Below are positions 47,583 to 55,740 of a DNA stretch of 61,407 bases, piece after piece (positions within the stretch are counted from its first letter, which is position 1; each line of letters begins with the position of its first letter). The DNA is from Paenibacillus tianmuensis (lineage in GTDB: Bacteria > Bacillota > Bacilli > Paenibacillales > NBRC-103111). The notes below the pieces were generated by a model that was not told where the DNA came from, ran no database searches, and was given only the letters and a program-made list of their open reading frames with translations. The stretch covers positions 1 through 61,407 of the forward strand of contig NZ_FMTT01000034.1 of the NCBI RefSeq assembly GCF_900100345.1, written 5' to 3'. A program made the position numbers and the translations under genes.

Positions 47583-48722
47583 TTAATCGACCGACGGTTT
47601 TTTCGGCCCAATGACATACACCGTGTGGCCCTTCTTCGAACCGAAACGATTGGCGTAGTCGCTGCTGTCGAAATACACGTCGATCACATTCCCTTTTACC
47701 GCGCTGCCGGTATCTTCCGCTCGGCGGAAGCCGATTCCTTCGATATACACCCACCAGCCCATCGGGATTACTTTGGGGTCTACGGCAATTGTGCGACCTT
47801 CCGTTACTTTCGTGCCTGAAGAAGTTACCCCGTACTGCGGATGCCCGCTGCTCTTTCCTGTCGAGTCGGCATCGGCCGAGTACGCTGTAAGCTTCACATT
47901 GTTAATCACTTGCTTGTATCCGAACTTAACCCCGTTTTTGGTCAATTCCTCGACGTTCGGAGAAGAAGAGGATAAAATGACGACCGGATTTTTTGTTCCG
48001 ACGGCTACGATTTTCTTAATGCTTTGCGTTTGCACCTGTTGATCGACGACATTCTCGGCGACGAGCGCCCCGTCCTCGAACAGCTTTTCCTTTTTCTTGA
48101 GCAGAGTGCCCTCTTGCCCTTCTTGAACAACCTGTTCCTTGCCTTTGAGCAGCTGTGGCTCGTTCTTCTTCACCGTCTCGAACGGGATCGGTTCTTTTAC
48201 TTCTTCCGTTTCTTTCTTCACACGAACCACTTTGATCGGCGCGTTGTCCGCGACTTCCGTCGTCAAAGCGGGGGTTACCTTATCGAGCTCGCCGAGCGTG
48301 ATTTTCAAATCCGCCAGTGCGGTCTCCACCGTCTTCCCTGTCGTATAAACGGTCTTCGTCTCTCCATCTGCTGTTAACTGCAACGGCTGTGCCTTGTCGA
48401 TCATAATACGATCTCCAGACTTTACCGAAGCTTGAAGGGAATGCGACACCCGGTCGTATTCTCCTACAGCGATGCCTTGCTCATCCAGTATGCGCTGTAG
48501 AACTCCTTGCCGGGTCTGGAACGTACGTTCCTGTCCGTCTACAACGACTGATACGCGCTTGGTGGCCGTACCGTGATACATCAGTAAGAACATGAAAGTC
48601 ATAGCGAATGAAATGAGGGCAATAATCGATATCATACGCAAGTTTTCATGCTTCCATCGCAATGCGAAGGACATGCTGGATGATCGTCTTACATGGGGTT
48701 GTTCATGGTTCACAGCGCCCAC
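47583..48722 (-). CDS. yabE: G5/3D-domain cell-wall protein YabE
   Basis: A 379-residue Rpf/Sps-like wall-active protein: one membrane anchor (about 30-50), two DUF348 domains (VVVDGQERTFQTRQGVLQRI; ADGETKTVYTTGKTVETAL), a G5 domain (about 190-260) and a C-terminal 3D domain with TAYSADADSTG, DPKVIPMGWWVYIEG, AEDTGSAVKGNVIDVYF. The three Asp residues give the 3D fold its name. It starts at GTG behind AAGGAGG and is controlled by a c-di-AMP riboswitch. Confidence 0.94.
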   Translation of the reverse strand: MGAVNHEQPHVRRSSSMSFALRWKHENLRMISIIALISFAMTFMFLLMYHGTATKRVSVVVDGQERTFQTRQGVLQRILDEQGIAVGEYDRVSHSLQASVKSGDRIMIDKAQPLQLTADGETKTVYTTGKTVETALADLKITLGELDKVTPALTTEVADNAPIKVVRVKKETEEVKEPIPFETVKKNEPQLLKGKEQVVQEGQEGTLLKKKEKLFEDGALVAENVVDQQVQTQSIKKIVAVGTKNPVVILSSSSPNVEELTKNGVKFGYKQVINNVKLTAYSADADSTGKSSGHPQYGVTSSGTKVTEGRTIAVDPKVIPMGWWVYIEGIGFRRAEDTGSAVKGNVIDVYFDSSDYANRFGSKKGHTVYVIGPKKPSVD

Positions 48723-48922
48723 TTGTTCGGTCCTCCTTAAAGCCCCGCCATCCGAGTGTTATGCATGATTTAATCTGACGCGACTATGGTAAAATGGTTT
48801 GATTGCCATTCCAACAATCGTATCTGCTGCCATCAGAACTTACTTGCCTGCGGCGGCCACCTCCTTCAACTTGTGTTGGTTAAACCGGCTCCGGTTACTA
48901 TCCCAAATGAACGGGAGAACAC

Positions 48923-48965
48923 AAAAAAAGTCAGCGGAGAAGAGGAACCTTCCCGTGACTTTTTC
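48923..48965 (-). terminator. Expression-platform terminator of the riboswitch
   Basis: Minus strand AAGTCA-GG-AAGG / CTT-CC-TGACTT stem with a long TTTTTTT tail, about 50 nt below the aptamer. Together with the aptamer it can stop transcription before yabE. Confidence 0.85.
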
Positions 48966-49011
48966 ATTTTGGCCAAAATGAAATAAAAGCTCACGACAAT
49001 CGTTACCTCTC

Positions 49012-49188
49012 TCTAGACGCTTACGAGGTTAGCTGACGGATTCGGACTTGAGAGTCGCCCTACCCCAGTGCATGTTACCCATGCACGATGAGGATTCACC
49101 CCTAAAAAAACACCACAGCGGTCAAAGTTGTGCCTTAACTGCCGCGATGCGGTTCCCCCGTTTCCCTTTCGGAAACTCAGCGATGTTG
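49012..49188 (-). ncRNA. ydaO/yuaA cyclic di-AMP riboswitch
   Basis: The minus strand holds the signature blocks in order: CATCGCTGAG, CGGGGGAACC, AGGGGTGAATCC, GGGTAGGGCGAC, CCGAATCCGTCAGCTAACCT and CGTAAGCGTC. This class binds c-di-AMP and turns off wall-hydrolase and ion-transport genes. Between GGGGGAACC and GGGGTGAATCC a longer than usual variable arm carries seven T residues. It lies 290 nt upstream of yabE. The total gap 48723-49416 holds this element and three control sites, and no gene. Confidence 0.95.
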
Positions 49189-49248
49189 GATTTTGGTAAT
49201 CGTTATGAAGTTATTATTGAGTTTACGATGGGAGGACCAAAGTTGTAA

Positions 49249-49254
49249 AGTATA
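49249..49254 (-). promoter_or_regulatory. Possible -10 of the riboswitch-yabE transcript
   Basis: Minus strand TATACT, about 60 nt upstream of the aptamer. No clear -35 at the right distance. Confidence 0.4.
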
Positions 49255-49263
49255 CAAACTTCG

Positions 49264-49326
49264 AAAAAAAGGATGGTTTTGGATCAATTCCAGCCGATTC
49301 AAGCTAAATCTCCCACAAGAACCATC
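49264..49326 (-). terminator. Terminator after tatD
   Basis: Minus strand GATGGTT / AACCATC closing pair around a 41-nt loop, then CTTTTTTT. The stem is short for the loop size. Confidence 0.6.
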
Positions 49327-49416
49327 TTTCTCTTCGTAAGTCGTATGTTTTTATATATTTTTCTTGGATTATCTCGATTCGAAAGAAAATAAGCTTGTCC
49401 GAATCCGTGTATTTAT

Positions 49417-50184
49417 TCACGTTAACTTGAAAAGTCGGACGGCGTTTGCCGTGGTGATTTCACTCAATTCTTCCAACGATATCCATTTAATTTCGGCAGC
49501 TGTCTCGGCGACCAAGCGCACATAGGAAGACTCGTTTCGCTTGCCCCGATACGGGTGAGGAGCCAGATAAGGCGCATCGGTTTCGATCAATAAACGGTCG
49601 AGCGGCACCTTCTCGAGCACTTCCTTCGGCTGTTTTGCATTCTTGAACGTGACGGGACCGCCGAACGAAATATAGAAGTTCATGTCCAGGCACATTTTTG
49701 CCGTCTCCCAGCTGCCGGAGTAGCAATGCATGACCCCTCCGACCTCCGCCGCTTTCTCTTCGCGAAGCGCTTGCATGACATCATGATGCGCGTCGCGGTT
49801 ATGGATAACGATTGGCAGGCCAACCTTCCTCGCAAGCCGAATTTGCTGGCGAAATACGCGGTCCTGCACGTCTTTGGGAGACGTATCCCAATAATAATCC
49901 AGGCCGATTTCCCCGATGGCGACAACTTTCTCGTGTCCGCACAGCGACTCGATCCATTCGAGATCCTCCGGCGTCATGTCCTTCGCATCGGTCGGATGCC
50001 AGCCTACGGTCGAATAAATAAAATCGTACTGTTCCGTCAAAGCGATGGAGCTTGGAATCGTCTCCCGGTTAAATCCGACATTAACGATTCGACTTATTCC
50101 GCTTGCGCGTGCGCGCTCGATGACCTCCTGTCGATCTTCATCGAACTGCGGCGCGTTCAAGTGTGCATGTGTATCGATTATCAT
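49417..50184 (-). CDS. tatD: TatD family metal-dependent hydrolase / DNase
   Basis: A 255-residue TIM-barrel metalloenzyme with the metal-binding THAHLNAPQFDEDR at the N terminus, AIGEIGLDYYW, PIVIHNRDAHHD, MHCYSGSWETA and LLIETDAPYLAPHPYRGKRN. Corresponds to yabD in B. subtilis; TatD proteins act as 3'-5' nucleases on single strands. In B. subtilis metS precedes it; here an HD-domain gene does. Confidence 0.95.
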   Translation of the reverse strand: MIIDTHAHLNAPQFDEDRQEVIERARASGISRIVNVGFNRETIPSSIALTEQYDFIYSTVGWHPTDAKDMTPEDLEWIESLCGHEKVVAIGEIGLDYYWDTSPKDVQDRVFRQQIRLARKVGLPIVIHNRDAHHDVMQALREEKAAEVGGVMHCYSGSWETAKMCLDMNFYISFGGPVTFKNAKQPKEVLEKVPLDRLLIETDAPYLAPHPYRGKRNESSYVRLVAETAAEIKWISLEELSEITTANAVRLFKLT

Positions 50185-50232
50185 CGTGTTCTCCTTTTAT
50201 AGTGATCTGGTTGCAAGAGCAGGTCATGACAG

Positions 50233-51516
50233 TTAAAGGTCGAGCAGTTTTCGAAGGTTTTTATCCAACTTGTCGGCATGATTCAAAAGCAGTTCCCGCG
50301 GGTAATACAAATGGTATTTCCCCATATGAATGCCGCTGATGGATCGGACAATTTCCGATTTCCGCGATATTTCCGTCAGGGTATCCTGCGAGTCAAGCAA
50401 CAGAATAGGCAGCTTCTCATCCTGTTCGCCGGGCCTGTACACATCATACGATAGATCGGAAGGAAAATCGATGTCAAGGTAGTAGTCCGGATCGATGCCG
50501 AAGCTTCGCATTTGATCCCGCAGCCGCTCGATCTGCCAGGCGTCGATTTTCTCGAGCGTCACATATTTGAGCAGCTGCCGCTGCAGGAACCGGGTGCATA
50601 AGTCGGAAAGCACCAGGTCCTCTTCAAAGGACCATTGCATCAGCACCATCTGCATGAACGCCTCGTCCATTAAAAAATGGTCGTGTACCGTCATTTTTTG
50701 CCGGAACAGGTTCGGTAGCGGATGTAATAAGAAGCGGAAGGCAAAGCCTTCCTCATGAAGGTGCTTCGCTCTTTGAAAAATGTTGTGAAGCAATACATCG
50801 GCGCTGCGGGTCACCGGATGAAAGTAGACCTGCCAATACATTTGGTACCGGGACATCAAGTAATCCTCCACCGCATGCATACCGCTTTCCTTTACAACGA
50901 TATGGCCCTGATACGGTCGCATGACGCGCAGGATGCGTTCCAAATCGAATGTGCCGTAATTTACGCCAGTGAAATAGGCATCCCGCAGCAGGTAATCCAT
51001 CCGATCGGCGTCAAGCTGACTGGAGACGAGGCTGACGACAATTTCCTGATGGTACGTCTTAGCGATCACGCCGGCCACCTGCTGTGGGAACGTAGGCGAT
51101 ACGCGCCGCAGGATGCGGTTCACTTCCGTATCTCCGAGAACGATGCGGCATGACCATTCCTCGTGGTGCGTCCCGAACGTTTTTTCAATCGAGTGGGAGA
51201 ACGGCCCGTGCCCAACATCATGCAGCAGCGAGGCGCAGAGGCACAGAAGCCGCTCCTCCCGCGGCCAGTCCTCGTACTTGTTGCGTTCGAACTGCGAAAT
51301 GATTTTGCGGGTAACCTCGTAAACGCCGAGCGAATGCGAAAAGCGGCTGTGCTCCGCGCCGTGGAACGTCAAAAAGCAGGTGCCGAGCTGGCGAATTCGT
51401 CTGAGGCGTTGAAACTCCTTGGTGTTGATCAGGTCCCAGATCGTTTGGTCTTGGACGTAGATGTATTTGTGCACGGGATCCTTAAATACTTTCTCTTCTT
51501 GAAGGGGAGTGGTCAT
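50233..51516 (-). CDS. HD-domain phosphohydrolase (YwfO/SAMHD1-like)
   Basis: A 427-residue protein starting at the ATG at 51516, six bases after GGAGG. The HD metal site is visible as GAEHSRFSHSLGV, LLHDVGHGPFSHSIE and QLDADRMDYLLRDAYFTGV. This layout matches dNTP triphosphohydrolase-like proteins such as YwfO. The substrate is likely a nucleotide, but cannot be set from sequence. It occupies the metS position and faces Spo0A boxes in its upstream region. Confidence 0.88.
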   Translation of the reverse strand: MTTPLQEEKVFKDPVHKYIYVQDQTIWDLINTKEFQRLRRIRQLGTCFLTFHGAEHSRFSHSLGVYEVTRKIISQFERNKYEDWPREERLLCLCASLLHDVGHGPFSHSIEKTFGTHHEEWSCRIVLGDTEVNRILRRVSPTFPQQVAGVIAKTYHQEIVVSLVSSQLDADRMDYLLRDAYFTGVNYGTFDLERILRVMRPYQGHIVVKESGMHAVEDYLMSRYQMYWQVYFHPVTRSADVLLHNIFQRAKHLHEEGFAFRFLLHPLPNLFRQKMTVHDHFLMDEAFMQMVLMQWSFEEDLVLSDLCTRFLQRQLLKYVTLEKIDAWQIERLRDQMRSFGIDPDYYLDIDFPSDLSYDVYRPGEQDEKLPILLLDSQDTLTEISRKSEIVRSISGIHMGKYHLYYPRELLLNHADKLDKNLRKLLDL

Positions 51517-51546
51517 GAACATCCTCCTATCGGCTCCGGCTATTTT

Positions 51547-51597
51547 TTCGACAATACTTTCTTAAAAACAAGAAGGATTTTGTCGAAGTTTGTCGAA
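51547..51597. promoter_or_regulatory. Three Spo0A boxes between the HD gene and abrB
   Basis: TGTCGAA occurs at 51581-51587 and again exactly 10 bp on at 51591-51597, with the inverted form TTCGACA at 51547-51553. This heptamer is the core of the Spo0A-P binding site. The boxes are 30-80 bp upstream of the HD-domain gene. Confidence 0.7.
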
Positions 51598-51785
51598 TAT
51601 AAACTTCCATTATTACTTTTTCTTTTTTTATCTATACTTCAATGATCTGGTGACAAACCCTTTCTTAGTGAGGTGGGTCTTATAAAAAACAACGATTTTC
51701 TCGCTTTTGAACGTTTGTTTTTACTGAATTTTGCATAACACCCCTCGTATGCCATAAAATAACAAAGAAAAATCATATTTTTTGG

Positions 51786-51814
51786 TTGACTATTTTGGGA
51801 ATGGTTGGTATCAT
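51786..51814 (+). promoter_or_regulatory. abrB promoter
   Basis: Plus strand TTGACT (51786-51791), 17 bp, TATCAT (51809-51814), about 80 nt before the abrB start. Confidence 0.75.
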
Positions 51815-51827
51815 ATGTGTAAAGAAA

Positions 51828-51834
51828 TGTCGAA
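51828..51834 (+). promoter_or_regulatory. Spo0A box downstream of the abrB start site
   Basis: TGTCGAA just after the predicted transcription start near 51821. In B. subtilis Spo0A-P represses abrB from sites in this position. Confidence 0.7.
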
Positions 51835-51901
51835 ACATGACGATTAATCTTTTGAGACACTAACTTATCATTATGTAACTTCTTAGAGAGGGGAATTTTT
51901 T

Positions 51902-52156
51902 ATGATGAAATCCACCGGTATTGTTAGGAAAGTAGATGAATTAGGTCGTGTCGTTATTCCGATCGAATTGCGCCGTACTTTAGGCATTGGTGAAAAAGAC
52001 GCTTTGGAGATTTATGTTGATGGCGAGCGCATCATGCTGAAGAAATATGAGCCTGCCTGTATCTTCTGCGGCAACGCCGAGAACGTTTCCTACTTCAAAG
52101 GAAAAATTGTTTGCCATGAATGTTTATCTGAAATGCCAATACCTGTGACAAAATAA
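51902..52156 (+). CDS. abrB: Transition-state regulator AbrB
   Basis: An 84-residue regulator: the swapped-hairpin DNA-binding domain (MKSTGIVRKVDELGRVVIPI, then EKDALEIYVDGERIMLKKYE) and a C-terminal part with CIFCGNAENV and VCHECLSEM cysteine pairs. It represses post-exponential genes until Spo0A turns it off. A second in-frame ATG lies 3 nt on. It is one of two plus-strand genes in the window. Confidence 0.97.
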   Translation: MMKSTGIVRKVDELGRVVIPIELRRTLGIGEKDALEIYVDGERIMLKKYEPACIFCGNAENVSYFKGKIVCHECLSEMPIPVTK

Positions 52157-52173
52157 AAAAAATAGGTTATAAT
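52145..52173 (+). promoter_or_regulatory. Promoter-like site overlapping the abrB stop
   Basis: Plus strand GTGACA (52145-52150), 17 bp, TATAAT (52168-52173). Eleven of twelve consensus positions match. It points into a region without genes. Confidence 0.65.
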
Positions 52174-52179
52174 AGAGAT

Positions 52180-52265
52180 AGCACATTTAACTTTGGTAAT
52201 TCTAACCTTTTTCATATCTCCTCTATATCCCTGATTCGTTGTTGTCCGAATCGGGGATTTTTTTT
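52180..52265 (+). ncRNA. Candidate small RNA downstream of abrB
   Basis: Predicted RNA of about 86 nt from the promoter above to the terminator at 52227-52265. It has a small AGGTTA/TAACCT-type fold near its start, then an unpaired stretch with TCTCCTCT (52217-52224), complementary to Shine-Dalgarno sequences. No open reading frame with a ribosome-binding site was seen. It could also be only the 3' tail of abrB mRNA. Confidence 0.4.
52227..52265 (+). terminator. Rho-independent terminator of abrB / candidate RNA
   Basis: Arms 52227-52238 and 52247-52258 (ATCCCTGATTCG / CGAATCGGGGAT) form a 12-bp stem with an 8-nt loop and eight T residues. Confidence 0.93.
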
Positions 52266-52269
52266 ATGC

Positions 52270-52620
52270 AGAGGGGGGCCATCCCCCTAAATCCCCCTTC
52301 CTAAGGGGGACCCCAGGGGCCGCGGCCCCTGGACCCCGCAGACGCTTCGACGCAGCTTGGGTGCAGGGAGCGCGTCTGTCTCCATGCGAACCCTTCGGGT
52401 CCGGCATGAAGACACGCTTCACGACGGCGCTCTTACGAAGCGGTGCATGCGCCTACGGCGGCGTTTGGTGTTGGAACGCCCCGCTATGGCCCGCATCGAG
52501 GCAAGCCTCGACAGCTTTTGTTCGAGCAGGGCCGGGACGCACTCGACAGCTCGTGCGTCGGAGAGCTCGCTGCTAAAGCAGCATCGTCCAAAGGCGCTGG
52601 ATACTTGAAGGATCACCGAC
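52270..52620. repeat. GC-rich palindromic non-coding island
   Basis: A dense set of hairpins: GGGGGccatCCCCC, CCCCCttcctaaGGGGG, the perfect 20-bp palindrome CCAGGGGCCGCGGCCCCTGG (52313-52332), TCGAGGCaaGCCTCGA, and GACGCAC/GTGCGTC (52536-52542/52553-52559). Base composition differs sharply from the AT-rich flanks. Short open frames inside lack ribosome-binding sites. It looks like a mobile or dispersed non-coding element. It lies within the 587-bp gap between abrB and rsmI; 52621-52743 shows nothing clear. Confidence 0.6.
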
Positions 52621-52743
52621 GCCATTACCATAACCTTCGATTCGCGCAACACATATAAGCCTTATTACCCGATTGGGCCTTGGGTCTAACATCTTGTCTT
52701 TTTCTATTATATAGCAGGTGCGATCGTTGTAAACCATTTTCTG

Positions 52744-53637
52744 TCAGCTTCCCTGATGCAACAGGTTATACAGCTCCCGCTTCGGGACGCTGCGGTCTTG
52801 AGCGGCGCGACGCAGTGCCTCTTTATGTTCGAGGCCGTCGGCCTCGTAGCGGGCGACATGCTCCGCAGGGGATAAGGACGCCCACCACAGGGCTTCGCCG
52901 GATGCCTCGGCTTCCTCTGGGCTCACGCCGCGGAGAATGAGCACATACTCGCCTTGAGGCGGGTGCTCGTTCAGATGGTCCAAGCATTCGCGGATCGTGC
53001 CGCGGACGGCTTCCTCGTATTTTTTGGTCAGCTCGCGGACCAGACAGATTTCCCGGTTCTCTCCGATCGTTTCGGCCATCGCCGTCAGGGTCTTCACTAA
53101 GCGATGCGGGGATTCGTAGCAAATTACCGTGCCGGGCTCCCGCTTCAAGGTGGCAAGCTCCCGTTCGAGGGGCTTTTTGTCGCGCGGTAGGAAGCCAACG
53201 AAGGTAAACCGCTCGGTAGGTAGCCCGGACATGATCAGCCCGGACAGCGCGGCGTTCGCCCCGGGAATGGGGATCACAGGGATATCCGCTTCGATGGCGA
53301 GGCGGACCAGATCCGCACCCGGATCGCAGATTGCAGGCAGCCCGGCGTCGCTGACGAGCGCGATGGAATCGCCTTCCTGCATAAGCCGGATCAGCTCGGG
53401 GCCGCTGGCTTGCTTGTTGTGTTCGTGGTAACTGACGAGCCGGGTCGAAATGTCGAAATGCGTGAGCAGCTTGCGCGTTTGCCGGGTATCCTCGGCGGCA
53501 ATCCACTGTACTTCGCCCAGCACCCGAACGGCACGGTAGGTCATGTCCTCCAGGTTGCCAATCGGAGTTCCTACCAGATAAAGGCTTCCTTGACGGCGGC
53601 TGTCGTTGGCGTAGCTTTTTTGAACGTTCACGGACAT
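52744..53637 (-). CDS. rsmI: 16S rRNA (cytidine-2'-O)-methyltransferase RsmI
   Basis: Methylates C1402 of 16S rRNA. The 297-residue tetrapyrrole-methylase-fold product has LYLVGTPIGNLEDMTYRAVR, AAEDTRQTRKLL, LVSDAGLPAICDPGADLVR, IPIPGANAAL and FLPRDKK. Matches yabC of B. subtilis. The GIY-YIG gene yazA that lies beside it in B. subtilis is missing. ATG behind AGAAGGA. Confidence 0.96.
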   Translation of the reverse strand: MSVNVQKSYANDSRRQGSLYLVGTPIGNLEDMTYRAVRVLGEVQWIAAEDTRQTRKLLTHFDISTRLVSYHEHNKQASGPELIRLMQEGDSIALVSDAGLPAICDPGADLVRLAIEADIPVIPIPGANAALSGLIMSGLPTERFTFVGFLPRDKKPLERELATLKREPGTVICYESPHRLVKTLTAMAETIGENREICLVRELTKKYEEAVRGTIRECLDHLNEHPPQGEYVLILRGVSPEEAEASGEALWWASLSPAEHVARYEADGLEHKEALRRAAQDRSVPKRELYNLLHQGS

Positions 53638-53646
53638 CGATTCCTT

Positions 53647-54423
53647 CTATAGTGAAGTATTGGACGGATCGGCGAGCGCAGCGCGGCGGCCGTAATAGAC
53701 CTCCATCAACTCATCTGTGTATTCCGTCTCATTCTTATAAACAATCAGCGGTGGAAGCATGCGAACCTCCGGTTTTCCGTCGCGAAGCGCTTCGATGAGC
53801 ACCATATTCGCTTCGGCATCGGCCCGGGGATGAACGAACCGGATGCGTTTCGGCTCCAGCCGGTACTGCCGCATCGTGCAGCAAATATCGACCAAGCGGC
53901 TCGGCCGGTGCACCATGGCGACTTTGCCGCCGCTGCGCACCAGCCGGCTGCTCACCCGAACCACATCCTCCAACGTGCAGAACAGCTCGTGACGGGCGGC
54001 AGCTACGTGCTCATTCACGTTCTGTTCCCCATTCGGAACAGGCAAATACGGAGGATTGACCGTCACCAAATCAAAGGCGCCGTTCCCCAGTTCGGCGGGC
54101 GATTGACGCAAATCGCCGTGCTGAATGTCAATTCGTTCCTCCAGTCCATTCAATTGCACGTTCCGCTGGGCCATATCCGCCAATCTGGCTTGAATTTCTA
54201 CACCCGTGATGTGCGCTTTTGTCCGGGTGGTCAGCAGCAGCGGAATGACGCCGTTACCGGAACACAGATCGACAATGCGCCCTCTCGGCGGCACCGAGCA
54301 AAAGCGCGCAATCAGCACCGCATCCATCGAAAAGCTGAACACTTCGTCGCTTTGAATGATTTTTAAATCGTGCGTAAGCAAATCGTCGATTCGCTCCCGC
54401 TCATAGATCGGAACTCGTTCCAA
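53647..54423 (-). CDS. trmN6: tRNA1(Val) adenine-37 N6-methyltransferase family protein
   Basis: A 258-residue SAM methyltransferase (YabB): ERIDDLLTHDLKIIQSDEVF, the SAM site VDLCSGNGVIPLLL, and the N6-adenine motif VNPPYLP. It starts at TTG (54423) 7 nt after AAAGAGG. The rRNA/tRNA target is inferred from the family. Confidence 0.9.
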   Translation of the reverse strand: MERVPIYERERIDDLLTHDLKIIQSDEVFSFSMDAVLIARFCSVPPRGRIVDLCSGNGVIPLLLTTRTKAHITGVEIQARLADMAQRNVQLNGLEERIDIQHGDLRQSPAELGNGAFDLVTVNPPYLPVPNGEQNVNEHVAAARHELFCTLEDVVRVSSRLVRSGGKVAMVHRPSRLVDICCTMRQYRLEPKRIRFVHPRADAEANMVLIEALRDGKPEVRMLPPLIVYKNETEYTDELMEVYYGRRAALADPSNTSL

Positions 54424-54493
54424 GCGTATACCTCTTTCTGCCGGTTATTATGTACTTCATCGTCTAAAGTAAGTTAAAACTTTCTTTGCTCTT

Positions 54494-54529
54494 CAAAAAA
54501 AACCGTAGAAGAGTCATTCTCCTCTACGG
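54494..54529 (-). terminator. Rho-independent terminator after yabA
   Basis: Minus strand CCGTAGAGGAG / CTCTTCTACGG stem and a run of eight T residues. Confidence 0.92.
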
Positions 54530-54536
54530 CGCATCG

Positions 54537-54893
54537 TTATTTATTCAAAAATGACATACAGAACAAGCAGTCGCCTTCCGTACGCAAATGTCCATAATAT
54601 ACGTTGCAAATGTGAAAGCCTTCGTGATAGATGCGTGCCAAATTGTCGTAGCCTTCACCGGTCGTTTCTTTCATCGAAACAGGAACGCTCGCCCCGGCTG
54701 CTTGAAGCAAAGGCAGCATCGGTTCGGCATCTTTCTTCAGCAGCTTGCGCAGCTGCTGATTCTCGATGCCCAGCCGCTTGTTCTCCTCCAGCAGCTCGAT
54801 AATCTGCTGTTTGATTTCGCCAAGCTCGGCATACAGCGCGCCCATCTGTTCTTCCATTTGATCGATTTGTACGAATATATCTCTTTTATCCAC
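54537..54893 (-). CDS. yabA: Replication initiation control protein YabA
   Basis: A 118-residue inhibitor of DnaA that tethers to DnaN. The N-terminal half is a leucine-zipper coiled coil ([37 protein letters not shown]). The C terminus is a zinc site ([11 protein letters not shown], then CLFC). It starts at GTG. Neighbours ricT and holB fit its replication role. Confidence 0.93.
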   Translation of the reverse strand: MDKRDIFVQIDQMEEQMGALYAELGEIKQQIIELLEENKRLGIENQQLRKLLKKDAEPMLPLLQAAGASVPVSMKETTGEGYDNLARIYHEGFHICNVYYGHLRTEGDCLFCMSFLNK

Positions 54894-54934
54894 GCTTCTC
54901 TCTCACCTCAAGCTGCAGAAGCAGCGACTGGCCT

Positions 54935-55738
54935 TTAATGCTGCTCCACTACATCATCCAAAGGAAGATCCATCACTTTTTTCAAATCGAAAATTTGCAC
55001 CTTCGCCGTACGTTCCCCAACATTCAGCGACACCACACGCCCGTTGCCAAACGGCGTAACGACCTCGCTACCTGCACGGGGAAGATCGTCCTTGGCGCTT
55101 TCGTAATTATCATGCTCATATTTGAGGCAGCACATTAATCGTCCGCACAATCCGGAAATTTTCGTCGGATTGAGCGACAGGTTCTGGTCCTTGGCCATCT
55201 TGATCGAAACCGGCTCGAAATCCCCCAGAAAGGAAGAGCAGCACAGGATACGTCCGCAAGGCCCGATGCCCCCAAGCATCTTGGCTTCGTCCCGTACGCC
55301 GATTTGACGGAGCTCGATCCGTGTCCGGAAAATGCTGGCCAGATCCTTGACTAATTCCCGGAAATCGACCCGGCCTTCGGCCGTAAAGTAAAAAATGATT
55401 TTGTTCCGGTCAAATGTATACTCAACGTCGACCAGCTTCATGCGCAGCTGGTGATCCTTAATCTTATCCTGACAAATAGCAAACGCATTTTTGGCCGCTT
55501 GCTTGTTATCCTCAACAAGCTGTGCATCCTGCTGGTCCGCGATGCGGATGACCTTTTTCAGCGGAAGCACAACATCCGATTCGCCTACCGTCCTTCGGCC
55601 AATAACTACCCGGCCGTACTCGACTCCGCGCGCCGTTTCGACAATGACGGCACTATCTTGATCAATCGATAGATCGCTCGGATCGAAGTAATACACTTTG
55701 CCCGCCTTCTTGAAGCGGACACCTACTACGGAGAACAA
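54935..55738 (-). CDS. ricT: RicT (YaaT) subunit of the Y-complex
   Basis: A 267-residue PSP1-family protein that, with RicA and RicF, holds Fe-S clusters and assists RNase Y in mRNA maturation. The cysteine cluster is visible as GGIGPCGRILCCSSFLGDF and SGLCGRLMCCLKYEH. It starts at TTG two bases after the holB stop, behind AAGGGGG. Confidence 0.94.
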   Translation of the reverse strand: MFSVVGVRFKKAGKVYYFDPSDLSIDQDSAVIVETARGVEYGRVVIGRRTVGESDVVLPLKKVIRIADQQDAQLVEDNKQAAKNAFAICQDKIKDHQLRMKLVDVEYTFDRNKIIFYFTAEGRVDFRELVKDLASIFRTRIELRQIGVRDEAKMLGGIGPCGRILCCSSFLGDFEPVSIKMAKDQNLSLNPTKISGLCGRLMCCLKYEHDNYESAKDDLPRAGSEVVTPFGNGRVVSLNVGERTAKVQIFDLKKVMDLPLDDVVEQH

Positions 55739-55740
55739 TC

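Noticed and set aside
52357..52652. Short open frames inside the GC-rich island
   Set aside because: No ribosome-binding sites, no domain features, frames on both strands overlap the palindromes.
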